This document shows positions 5,862 through 12,454 of a stretch of 12,454 bases of DNA, in pieces. The notes under the pieces were generated by a model that made no database searches, was not told where the DNA came from, and worked only from the letters and a program-made list of their open reading frames with translations. The stretch is from UBA1306 sp964396415 (lineage in GTDB: Bacteria; Spirochaetota; Spirochaetia; Treponematales; Rectinemataceae): NCBI GenBank assembly GCA_964396415.1, contig CAYNFM010000100.1:1-12454 (forward strand), written 5' to 3'. Position 1 is the stretch's first letter. Each line of letters opens with the position of its first letter. A program made the position numbers and the translations under genes.

Positions 5862-6257
5862 TTACTTCTTTCCGTCGGTGGGCTTCTCGACGTCGCTGTC
5901 GGGCGTCTTCAGGGCCTCGATCTTCTCGTCGCCGCCCTTGGGTTCGACCCCCGCGATGGCTGACTTGGAAAACTCCATTTTGGTGTTCTCGTCGACCTTA
6001 AGGATCACGGTCTTCTCTTTTACCGTGTAAACGGTAGCATGGACCCCGCCGGCGGTGACGACTCTGTCGCCCTTCTTGACGGCCTCGATCATCCGCTTAG
6101 TTTCCTTTTGCTTCTTGTTCTGCGGCCTGATGATCAGGAAGTAGAAAATCACGAAGACGGCGCCGAAGGTGCCGAGCGTCATGACCATGGAACCGGACGC
6201 GTTGCCGGTAGCCGGCGCGGCCTGGAGCAGGGCGAACCCCGACAAAAGCTTATTCAT
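5862..6257 (-). CDS. yajC: Preprotein translocase subunit YajC
   Basis: The 131-residue protein has one TM helix (about 27-45, FGAVFVIFYFLIIRPQ) followed directly by the family signature RPQNKKQKE (44-52). The small cytoplasmic YajC domain contains KKGDRVVTAGGVHATVYTV and VILKVDENTKMEFSKSAIAGV. The acidic/lysine tail (about 108-131) is variable in the family. YajC associates with SecDF in the inner membrane. The start at 6257 follows AAGGA (minus strand, complement of 6264-6268) by 6 nt. It is the first gene of yajC-secD-secF, transcribed from the promoter at 6286-6315 and possibly also by read-through from arcC. Confidence 0.95.
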   Translation of the reverse strand: MNKLLSGFALLQAAPATGNASGSMVMTLGTFGAVFVIFYFLIIRPQNKKQKETKRMIEAVKKGDRVVTAGGVHATVYTVKEKTVILKVDENTKMEFSKSAIAGVEPKGGDEKIEALKTPDSDVEKPTDGKK

Positions 6258-6285
6258 GTGGTTTCCTTAAGGGAGGATTCGCGGA

Positions 6286-6315
6286 AAGGTAGCACGATTG
6301 CGGAGAGACCGTCAA
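6286..6315 (-). promoter_or_regulatory. Promoter of yajC-secD-secF
   Basis: On the minus strand, TTGACG (complement of 6310-6315) and TACCTT (complement of 6286-6291) are separated by 18 bp. The -10 is preceded by TGC, giving an extended -10 (TGCTACCTT). The predicted start is near 6279, about 22 nt before the yajC ATG. The promoter fits within the 64 nt between arcC and yajC, and its -35 lies only 7 nt after the arcC stop. Confidence 0.55.
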
Positions 6316-6321
6316 GTTTGG

Positions 6322-7263
6322 CTAGGACGTAATCACCGTGCCCGCGCGGCCGTCGATTGCGGCCTCGGCCCTCTCGAGGCTCGTGACGATCACCTTTTGC
6401 CCGCCGCGCCGGATAAAATCGCAGGCCGCCTCTATCTTGGGCCCCATCGAGCCCTTGGGAAACTGTCCCTCGGCCAGATAGCGCTCGCACTCCGCGACGG
6501 TCAGGGCATCGAAGAGGCGTTGATCGGGCTTCCGGTAATTGATGGCGACCTTTTCCACGCCGGTGAGGATGCAGAGCTCGTCCGCGCCGATGAGATTGGC
6601 CAACAGCGCCGAGGCGCGATCCTTGTCGATCACGGCGTCCACGCCCGAGAGGGTCCCGTCGGGCAGCCGCATGACCGGGACGCCGCCGCCGCCCGCGGCT
6701 ATGACTACCTTGCCGTCGTCTATGAGGTCCTTGATGGTGCCCTTCTCGACGACGTCGAGAGGAATGGGCGAGGCGACGACGCGGCGAAAGCCTCGTCCGA
6801 AGTCTTCTTTGATGATCCAACCGCGCTCGCGGAGCCTTTCGACCTGCTCGGCCTTATAAAAAGGCCCGACGAATTTGCTGGGGTTGGCCATCGAGGGATC
6901 GGCGGGATCGACGACCACCTGCGTGATGACGGTGACTACGTCCTTCTCGATCCTGGCGACGATGAGGGCGTTGGCGAGGCACTGGGCTATCATATAGCCC
7001 ATCGAGCCCTGGGTGTCGGCGACGATGACGTTGAGGGGCGAGGGAGGGACCTGACCCGAGGCTGCCTCGTGGCGGATGAGATGGACGCCGGCCTGAGGGC
7101 CGTTGCCGTGAGAGAGCACGACCCGATGCCCCTGGGATATGAGGCCGACGATCGCGTCCATGCTCTTCCGCGTGTTGGCGAACTGCTCCGCCATCGTGCC
7201 TTCGCTGCCTTCTTCGATTATCGCGTTGCCGCCCAAGGCGACGACGATGGTCTTCCTGATCAT
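6322..7263 (-). CDS. arcC: Carbamate kinase
   Basis: This 313-residue amino acid kinase family enzyme has the usual carbamate kinase length. It makes ATP from carbamoyl phosphate and ADP, releasing ammonia and CO2. It is typically the last step of arginine deiminase or agmatine/purine fermentation. Visible motifs are VVALGGNAI (7-15, phosphate binding), SHGNGPQAG (51-59), the carbamate kinase segment ADTQGSMGYMIAQ, DLIDDGKVVIAAGGGGVPV, SGVDAVIDKDRASALLA, LTGVEKVAINY and GSMGPKIEAACDF near the C-terminus, ending in GRAGTVITS. AAGGGG (complement of 7269-7274) precedes the ATG by 5 nt. No arginine deiminase or ornithine transcarbamylase gene is in the window, so its carbamoyl phosphate source is unknown. 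Confidence 0.96.
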   Translation of the reverse strand: MIRKTIVVALGGNAIIEEGSEGTMAEQFANTRKSMDAIVGLISQGHRVVLSHGNGPQAGVHLIRHEAASGQVPPSPLNVIVADTQGSMGYMIAQCLANALIVARIEKDVVTVITQVVVDPADPSMANPSKFVGPFYKAEQVERLRERGWIIKEDFGRGFRRVVASPIPLDVVEKGTIKDLIDDGKVVIAAGGGGVPVMRLPDGTLSGVDAVIDKDRASALLANLIGADELCILTGVEKVAINYRKPDQRLFDALTVAECERYLAEGQFPKGSMGPKIEAACDFIRRGGQKVIVTSLERAEAAIDGRAGTVITS

Positions 7264-7285
7264 TCCTGCCCCTTATCGAATTTGA

Positions 7286-7314
7286 ACTATAAGCGGGATC
7301 GGCAGAAGTGGCAA
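7286..7314 (-). promoter_or_regulatory. Promoter of arcC
   Basis: On the minus strand, TTGCCA (complement of 7309-7314) and TATAGT (complement of 7286-7291) are 17 bp apart. Transcription would start near 7279, leaving a leader of about 16 nt with the Shine-Dalgarno AAGGGG. Confidence 0.65.
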
Positions 7315-7325
7315 GCTCGATTGCC

Positions 7326-7344
7326 TATGCAATTCTTTTGCATA
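7326..7344. promoter_or_regulatory. 19-bp palindrome in the divergent arcC/metallopeptidase region
   Basis: TATGCAA-TTCTT-TTGCATA has perfect 7-bp arms. It lies 11 bp upstream of the arcC -35 and about 88 bp before the metallopeptidase start, followed by AT-rich DNA with ATGAATA (7348-7354). The half-sites recall ARG-box elements (TGAAT/ATTCA, TGCAT variants), and ArgR-type control of arc genes is known. However, the centre spacing differs from a classical 18-bp ARG box, so this is speculative. TTGCAT (7338-7343) could also serve as a plus-strand -35 with TATATC (7360-7365). Confidence 0.45.
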
Positions 7345-7431
7345 AAAATGAATACGAAATATATCGAATCGGGCGGAGGGGTCGGAATCCAAGCTATCCC
7401 GCCGCGCGGACAAAGCCGTATTATTCGGGGC

Positions 7432-10365
7432 ATGAAAAGAAGCCTCATCCTCGCGACTCTTGGCCTCCTCTTCTTCTCGGCCCTGCCGGCGGCGGCAGGT
7501 CCGGTATTCGCCCCGGGGACGAAGCTCTTCGTGATAAAGACCGAGCATTTCGACATAATCTTCTCGGATCGCTCCCGTCCCACCGCCCTGCGCCTCTCGA
7601 CGATGGCCGAATCGGTCTACGATGAAGTCTCGGGCAAGATCCAGTCGAAGCTTCCCTCCCGCGTGCCCGTGGTCATTACGCCCGACATCGGCAGCTTCAA
7701 CGGAGAGACGGCCCCCTTCCCTTACATGCACATAGTCCTCATCGATAGCGCGCTCGACCTCGGTTGGACAGCCTTCAAGGACAATTTCCGCAATCTCTTC
7801 CTCCACGAGCTCACCCATGCCGTGTCGTTGCAGATAAAAGCGCCCTGGGCCTCCTTCCTCTCCGGCATATTCGGCTCATGGGTCCTCCCGGGCCTGCTCA
7901 ACGAGCCCGAGTTCATGGTAGAGGGCGTGGCAGTATCTTTCGAAAGCGACGATGCCTTCGGCGGCCGCGCCAACGATCCCCTTATAAAGGAGCAATTGCG
8001 GCAGGACATCCTCGAGAATCGCTTCAAGTCTCCCATCGAGGCTTCGGGCCTCTACGACGAATACCCCTATGGCGATATCTATTACGAATACGGAGGCCTC
8101 TTCAACGCTTACATCCAGAAGGCCTACGGGATGGGCAAGTACGCCGAGCTCTGGAAGGCGATGGGCGACCTGATCTTCCCGACCTCCCTCGACCCCTACG
8201 ATGTCAGCTTCTATAAGGCCTTCCATAAGACCTACGGCATCCCCTTCATGGAAGCCTGGGCCGACTTCCGAAACGCCGTCGCCCTCGCGAGTCGGGTCGC
8301 GGCGCCGGAAAGGATCGGCCCGCGCGATCTCGCGGCGATGCCGGGAGGACTCTGCGGGGATGACCGAAACCTCTACTGGGTCGACGCCCGATCCAATCGC
8401 GCCATGATGACCGATGCCTCGACGCTAGAAAGCTCGGTCCTCTTCGATGCGGATTCGTCCTGGGCCATCAGCGACGTATCGCGTGATGGGGGCGCGGGAA
8501 AGGGACGCCTCCTAGTCTCGAGGTCCGTCATGCTCCCGGACGGCCGTTCCCGCGCCGAGACTATCGCCTACGATCTCGCCTCGAGGCGCTTCCTGCCCGA
8601 GACCGGCGTAGCCGACATGCGCGAGGCGCGGTTCTTTCGCGACGGCTGGGTGGGCGTCGTGTCCGACCTCCATAACACCGATCTCGTCTTCGCGTCCGCG
8701 GCGGGCGAGAAGCTCCTCCTCCCCGGATCGGAGGAAGTCATGTATTCCTCACCGGCAGTCCTGGACGACCGGAGGCTAGCCCTCATCGTCGCGGTCGGAG
8801 GCAAGAGGAGCATCGGGGTTTTCGACGCCGACTCGGGGAAACTCGCCCTAGTGAAACCGACGGGCGCCGACGCCGAGCTCCTCAGCTATGTCCGCCAAAT
8901 CTCCGCCTCCGGCGACGAGACGTCTCGCGACGTCTCGTCTCGCGACGTCTCGTCTCGCGACGTCTCGTCGCGAAGGATCTACTTCAACTACGACTCGAAC
9001 GACGGCCTCTATAGGCTCGGCATCCTCGATGGGGACGAGCTCAGGGTCGAAACCACCGAATATTCAGGGGGAATATTCTGGCCCCGCGCCGCGGCCGGAC
9101 GCGTCTTCTACGTCGGCCGCTTCTCCGGAGGCGACAAGCTCTGCCGCTATCCCGGCGACGCCGCGTCGATAGGCTCGGCGGGAACCGTGGGCGAGCGTCG
9201 CGCGGACTTCAGCCTCGAGGACTTCGATCCGAAGCCGGCCCTCGCGGAGCGCGACGCCGGCATCGCGGCGGCGGCCGCGACGACGGCGATCGGGCCCTAC
9301 CGGCCCCTGGCCTACGCCAACCCCTTCCAAATGTGGGCCCCCTACCCCGACCTCCAGAACATCGATCGCTCCGTACGGGTCTTCGGTCTCTTCTATCTCC
9401 AGGACCCGATCGCCGCGAATGGCCTCCTCATCGACGCCGGCTACGACTCGTCCTACCCATTCGCCGACTCGAGCCTCGAATGGGTGAACGACGAGCTCCC
9501 CGTCGCATTCACGACGACCCTGGGCGACAACCTCGTCTACGGCGCCTCGGGCCCGCCCGAGCGGCAAAGCTCGGCCTCTCTCTTCGCGTCGCTGGATCTT
9601 CCGTCGACGCCCCTTCCCCGCGCCGCAGTCCTCGGCCTCGGCGGCGGCGTTCTCACCCGCGGAGAGGGGGCGGGCGGCAGTCCCTATTCCTGGGGTTATA
9701 CGGGCTGGAACGCGACGGCTTCCGGCCTCGCGGGATGGGAGGGTCGGATTCCCGGCGTGGCCGTCAGCACTTCGCGCGGCATCGATATCCTGAGCTATCA
9801 CGACCTCGACGCCGCCTCGCTTACCTACAAGACCGAGGCCCGGCTCGTCGCGGCGTACGACCGGGTGCCGATCAGGCTGGATCTCTGGGGCGCCTGGGCC
9901 AGCTCGCCCGTACTCAAACTCGATTCCACGAGCACGGTCTTCTCCGCCGACCACCGCCCCCCCTACGTGGAGTACGAGACCCTGGAAACGGGGAGTTCCA
10001 ACCTCCTCATCGAGGGCACTCTCGCCTATCGTCTCGCCGACCAGGCGATCCATACGAACATCCTCGACCTGTACTTCAATCGGCTCCTCGTCGATATCGG
10101 TTTCCGCGCCGCCTATTTCCAAACCGAGGCGCTCGATTCCGCCTTCGCCCGCCTCTCCCTCGACATAGCCGGGGCGCAGGGTTTGGCCTACGCAGGCGCG
10201 CGCATCTTCGGCGAGGCCTTCGCCCGCCTCGACCAATCGGTGTCGGCGGCATCATTCGGGTTTCGCCTCGGCTACCAGCTCGACGCTGACTCGGGCACGC
10301 CTCTACGCGCGCCGCTGAGCGCGCCGCCGTTGCCGCGACGACAAGCTGCCGAGGAACTCGAATGA
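7432..10365 (+). CDS. Exported gluzincin-like metallopeptidase with propeller-like and barrel-like regions
   Basis: The 977-residue protein starts with a signal peptide (1-22, ending PAAAG). Residues about 30-285 resemble the peptidase MA-like domain: zinc motif HELTH at 125-129 and a third-ligand candidate Glu164 in MVEGVAVSFES, typical of gluzincins (HExxH plus a downstream Glu). The part from about 300 to 600 has short beta repeats (LYWVDARSN, IGVFDADSGK, RIYFNYDSNDGLYRLGI), suggesting a TolB/WD40-like propeller. From about 623 (YRPLAYANPFQMWAPY) to 960 the alternating polar/aromatic strands suggest an outer-membrane beta-barrel. Proteins joining these three parts are known in didermic bacteria; their substrates are not. 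ATG 7432 was chosen for the signal peptide. The frame is open upstream to 6298, but that part is antisense to arcC. Only GGGG at 7427-7430 serves as a weak ribosome-binding site. The stop overlaps ispH by ATGA. Confidence 0.8.
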   Translation: MKRSLILATLGLLFFSALPAAAGPVFAPGTKLFVIKTEHFDIIFSDRSRPTALRLSTMAESVYDEVSGKIQSKLPSRVPVVITPDIGSFNGETAPFPYMHIVLIDSALDLGWTAFKDNFRNLFLHELTHAVSLQIKAPWASFLSGIFGSWVLPGLLNEPEFMVEGVAVSFESDDAFGGRANDPLIKEQLRQDILENRFKSPIEASGLYDEYPYGDIYYEYGGLFNAYIQKAYGMGKYAELWKAMGDLIFPTSLDPYDVSFYKAFHKTYGIPFMEAWADFRNAVALASRVAAPERIGPRDLAAMPGGLCGDDRNLYWVDARSNRAMMTDASTLESSVLFDADSSWAISDVSRDGGAGKGRLLVSRSVMLPDGRSRAETIAYDLASRRFLPETGVADMREARFFRDGWVGVVSDLHNTDLVFASAAGEKLLLPGSEEVMYSSPAVLDDRRLALIVAVGGKRSIGVFDADSGKLALVKPTGADAELLSYVRQISASGDETSRDVSSRDVSSRDVSSRRIYFNYDSNDGLYRLGILDGDELRVETTEYSGGIFWPRAAAGRVFYVGRFSGGDKLCRYPGDAASIGSAGTVGERRADFSLEDFDPKPALAERDAGIAAAAATTAIGPYRPLAYANPFQMWAPYPDLQNIDRSVRVFGLFYLQDPIAANGLLIDAGYDSSYPFADSSLEWVNDELPVAFTTTLGDNLVYGASGPPERQSSASLFASLDLPSTPLPRAAVLGLGGGVLTRGEGAGGSPYSWGYTGWNATASGLAGWEGRIPGVAVSTSRGIDILSYHDLDAASLTYKTEARLVAAYDRVPIRLDLWGAWASSPVLKLDSTSTVFSADHRPPYVEYETLETGSSNLLIEGTLAYRLADQAIHTNILDLYFNRLLVDIGFRAAYFQTEALDSAFARLSLDIAGAQGLAYAGARIFGEAFARLDQSVSAASFGFRLGYQLDADSGTPLRAPLSAPPLPRRQAAEELE
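8914..8973 (+). repeat. In-frame 15-bp tandem repeat (4 units) inside the metallopeptidase gene
   Basis: GACGTCTCGTCTCGC occurs at 8929-8943 and 8944-8958, with close copies at 8914-8928 and 8959-8973. It encodes DETSR-DVSSR-DVSSR-DVSSR (residues 495-514) between predicted propeller strands. The unit length is a multiple of three, so slippage would change loop length without breaking the frame. Confidence 0.9.
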
Positions 10366-11249
10366 TCGTCAGGCGCGCGGAGGTGATGGGCCGCTGCATG
10401 GGGGTCAAGCGCGCCGTCGACATGGCCCTGGCGGCGGCGCAAGGCTCAGGCGCCGAGGGCGTTTACACCCTGGGGCCCCTCATTCACAATCCCCAGGCCG
10501 TGGCCGAGCTCGAGGCGGCGGGAGTGCACGCCCTCACCGACCTGGAGCTCGAGACGCGCGATGCCCGCGGCGAGCTCTTCTCGGGAGCCTCCGTCGTCCT
10601 GCGCGCCCACGGAATCGCGCCAGAGCAAAGGGAAAAACTTCTCGCCCTCGGCGCGCGCATCGTCGACGCCACCTGCCCCCGCGTCCTCGCCAGCCAGAGG
10701 AAGGCGGCGGCCTACGCGGCGAAGGGCTGGAAGGTGGTCATCGCGGGGGACGAGGGCCACGGCGAAGTGGTCGGCATAGCGGGCTGCGCCCCCGGCTCGG
10801 TCGTGATCGGCAATCCCGACGAAGCCCGGGCGCTGGAAGCTCGGGGTCCCGACGGGAAGATCCTGCCCGTGGCCCTGATCGCCCAAACCACTATTAAAAA
10901 GGAAGAGTACGCCGCCATCCGCGCCGTCCTCGCCCTGCGCTTCCCCGTCCTCGAGGTGGTCGACTCGATATGCCCCTGCACGGATGACAGGCTCCAAGCC
11001 CTCGCGCGGCTCGCGGCCGAAGTCGAGGCCATCGTGATCGTGGGCGGGCGCAACTCTGCGAATACCGCCCGGCTCTTGACGACGGCCAGGGAACTCGGCA
11101 AGCCCGCATGGCTCGTCGAGACGGCCGCCGAGCTCCCGAAGGAGGTCTACGGCTTCTCGAGGGTCGGGCTCTCCGCCGGCGCGTCGACCCCCGAGCGCCT
11201 GATCGACGAGCTGGAAGCTGCCCTCCTCCTCGGAAAAACGGTCGGCTAG
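10362..11249 (+). CDS. ispH: 4-hydroxy-3-methylbut-2-enyl diphosphate reductase
   Basis: This 295-residue iron-sulfur enzyme performs the last step of the MEP pathway, reducing HMBPP to isopentenyl and dimethylallyl diphosphate. The three cluster-binding cysteines are visible: Cys12 (GRCMGVKRAVD), Cys105 (DATCPRV) and Cys204 (SICPCTDDRLQAL). The catalytic pair His133/Glu135 appears in GHGEVVG, and further family signatures are GPLIHNPQAV, RAHGI, AQTTIKKEEY, GGRNSANTARL and SAGASTPE. An extra cysteine at 206 sits next to the third ligand; many homologues have a non-Cys residue there. The start overlaps the metallopeptidase stop (ATGA), so translation is coupled and no separate promoter is seen. 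Length is normal. Confidence 0.96.
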   Translation: MIVRRAEVMGRCMGVKRAVDMALAAAQGSGAEGVYTLGPLIHNPQAVAELEAAGVHALTDLELETRDARGELFSGASVVLRAHGIAPEQREKLLALGARIVDATCPRVLASQRKAAAYAAKGWKVVIAGDEGHGEVVGIAGCAPGSVVIGNPDEARALEARGPDGKILPVALIAQTTIKKEEYAAIRAVLALRFPVLEVVDSICPCTDDRLQALARLAAEVEAIVIVGGRNSANTARLLTTARELGKPAWLVETAAELPKEVYGFSRVGLSAGASTPERLIDELEAALLLGKTVG

Positions 11250-11298
11250 CTTCGACGCCGGGATCGGGACGCAGTAGATTTATGGTCGGGAGGTCGAC

Positions 11299-12454
11299 AT
11301 GGCCGATGGTTTCTACGAGAGCATCGCGAAGGCCCGGTCCCTGGTCGAGGTCTTCGGCGAAGGCATGTTCCGCGACGTGCCCTCCGACTGGTGGATCGCC
11401 CTGACCGACGTCGTCGCCTCGACGAAGGCCATAGAGGAGGGGCGCTACAAGGAAGTCAATTCAGCGGGTAGCCTGCCGGTCATGGCCATCAGCAACTACC
11501 TCGGCAACATGGATTTCCCCTTCGTCTTCGGCGGTGACGGCGTGACCTGCCTGGTTCCCTCGGGAGCCGTCGACGCGGTGCGGGATATCCTCGTCGGGAC
11601 CGTCCGCTCGGTGAAGCGGGCCTTCGACCTCGTCCTCCGCCTCGCCTTGATTCCGGTACGGGACCTGCGGGATAAGGGAAGGATCCTTCGCGTCGCCCGT
11701 TGGGAGGTAAGCCCTCACTATTCGCAGGCTATCTTCGAGGGCGACGGCTTCGACGAGGCGGAAGCGATACTGAAGGACTCGGATCCCCGCTACCTCGTCT
11801 CGACGAAGGACGGCGGCTCCCTCGAGCCCGATTTTACCGGCTATACCTGCCGGTGGCAGGATTTCCCCTCCAGCAAGGACGAGACGATAGCCCTGCTCGT
11901 GAAGTTTCGCAGGAGCGACCACGGGCTCGTCAAGGGTTTCCTCGAGGAGCTCCGGGCCCTCGTCGGCACCGAGCGGGAGCACCACCCCCTGCGCCTCGAG
12001 ACGCATAGGCCGGCCTTCGGCGCGAGGCGCCTGAACGCGGAGGCGGCGGTCAGGGCCGGCACCACACGGGGCCTGCGCGCCCTCGCCTATCGGCAGAAGG
12101 TCCGCCTGCAGATGGTCTGGGTGTTGCTGTTTTCGGCCCTGCGAATAAGGGTATTCCAGGGACGAAAGGACCTCTCGACGACGAAGGAGGAAAACATCGC
12201 CTCCAGCGACTTCCGAAAATACGACAACACGATCAAGATGATCCTCGCCGTCAGCCGGGAGTCACGCGAGAAGCTGCAGCAGAGGCTCGAGGAGGCCCGA
12301 GCGAGGGGCGAGATTTTCTACGGACTCCACGTAAGCGACCGGGCGACGATAACCTGCCTCATGCACACCGCTTCCGGGGCCGAGGTCCATTTCGTGGACG
12401 CGGCCGACGGGGGCTACGCGATAGCCGCCAAGCAGATCAAGGCGCAGATAAGGG
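11299..12454 (+). CDS. DUF3095 domain protein, cyclase-like N-terminus (3' end beyond window)
   Basis: The 385 residues present cover almost the whole usual DUF3095 length, but no stop is reached before the window ends. GGGAGG at 11288-11293 precedes ATG 11299 by 5 nt. Family features include WIALTDVVASTKAIEEGRYK (about 32-51), VNSAGSLPV, DFPFVFGGDGVTCLVP (about 72-87), RLALIPVRDLRDKG and RVARWEVSPHYSQAIFEGDG. The C-terminal half is helical, with SSDFRKYDNTIKMIL and ADGGYAIAAKQIKAQ near the edge. Asp37 (TDVVAST) and Asp80 (FGGDG) are 43 residues apart, like the two metal-binding aspartates of class III adenylate cyclases. A nucleotide cyclase or cyclase-derived sensor role is therefore possible (inference). 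It lies 49 nt after ispH, perhaps in the same transcript. Cytosolic; no signal or TM seen. Confidence 0.85.
   Translation, partial: MADGFYESIAKARSLVEVFGEGMFRDVPSDWWIALTDVVASTKAIEEGRYKEVNSAGSLPVMAISNYLGNMDFPFVFGGDGVTCLVPSGAVDAVRDILVGTVRSVKRAFDLVLRLALIPVRDLRDKGRILRVARWEVSPHYSQAIFEGDGFDEAEAILKDSDPRYLVSTKDGGSLEPDFTGYTCRWQDFPSSKDETIALLVKFRRSDHGLVKGFLEELRALVGTEREHHPLRLETHRPAFGARRLNAEAAVRAGTTRGLRALAYRQKVRLQMVWVLLFSALRIRVFQGRKDLSTTKEENIASSDFRKYDNTIKMILAVSRESREKLQQRLEEARARGEIFYGLHVSDRATITCLMHTASGAEVHFVDAADGGYAIAAKQIKAQIR

Noticed and set aside
6298..7431. Upstream extension of the metallopeptidase frame, giving a 1355-residue reading
   Set aside because: The extension is entirely antisense to arcC, its yajC-side promoter and the divergent region. 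A clear signal peptide starts at 7432 and arcC is intact with all its motifs. The extra openness is a GC-rich shadow.
9064..10236. 390-residue minus-strand frame antisense to the metallopeptidase
   Set aside because: Low-complexity Gly/Glu/Val-rich reading typical of antisense GC-rich codons; no recognisable domain or start signals.

Overview
The window reads as chromosomal DNA of a GC-rich bacterium. A didermic, spirochaete-like organism is my best guess: the auxiliary Sec genes lie in the order yajC-secD-secF, the SecF D1 motif is the variant GVDFQAG, and a large secreted protein with a probable C-terminal outer-membrane-type domain is present. This placement is an inference from recall, not a database result. 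GC content is clearly higher from about 2.7 kb to the end than in the left part, where the intergenic DNA around 240-345 is strikingly AT-rich. The left part therefore looks like an accessory block beside core genes.

Left block (about 240-2640, plus strand). Two small regulator/partner pairs lie in tandem. The first is a 4-oxalocrotonate-tautomerase-like enzyme followed 7 nt later by an HxlR-type winged-helix regulator. It is driven by a promoter embedded in two abutting 19-bp palindromes. The second is a PadR-type regulator overlapping by one base a DUF2889 protein. It is driven by a near-consensus promoter whose -10 element, start point and start codon all fall in one 18-bp palindrome, so the mRNA should be almost leaderless. 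A stretch of about 650 bp without a convincing gene follows. It holds a four-unit array (period about 62-66 bp) of hairpins whose stem sequences differ but stay paired. Short unstarted minus-strand frames at both edges of the block (147-266 and 2143-2391) may be decayed copies of the same unidentified protein.

Middle block (2733-7263, minus strand). The order of transcription is arcC (carbamate kinase), then yajC, secD and secF. arcC has its own promoter in the divergent region. A second promoter lies between arcC and yajC. secD and secF overlap by ATGA. The Sec proteins form the SecDF-YajC accessory complex of the translocon.

Right block (7432-12454, plus strand). A 977-residue exported gluzincin-like metallopeptidase, with a predicted beta-propeller-like middle and barrel-like C-terminus, overlaps by ATGA with ispH (last step of the MEP isoprenoid pathway). 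After 49 nt comes a DUF3095 protein that runs off the right edge. Its N-terminal motifs resemble the metal-binding aspartates of class III nucleotide cyclases.

No tRNA, rRNA, CRISPR array, transposase or phage gene was seen. The best candidates for something undescribed are the covarying hairpin array, the two palindrome-controlled regulator pairs, and the DUF3095 protein.
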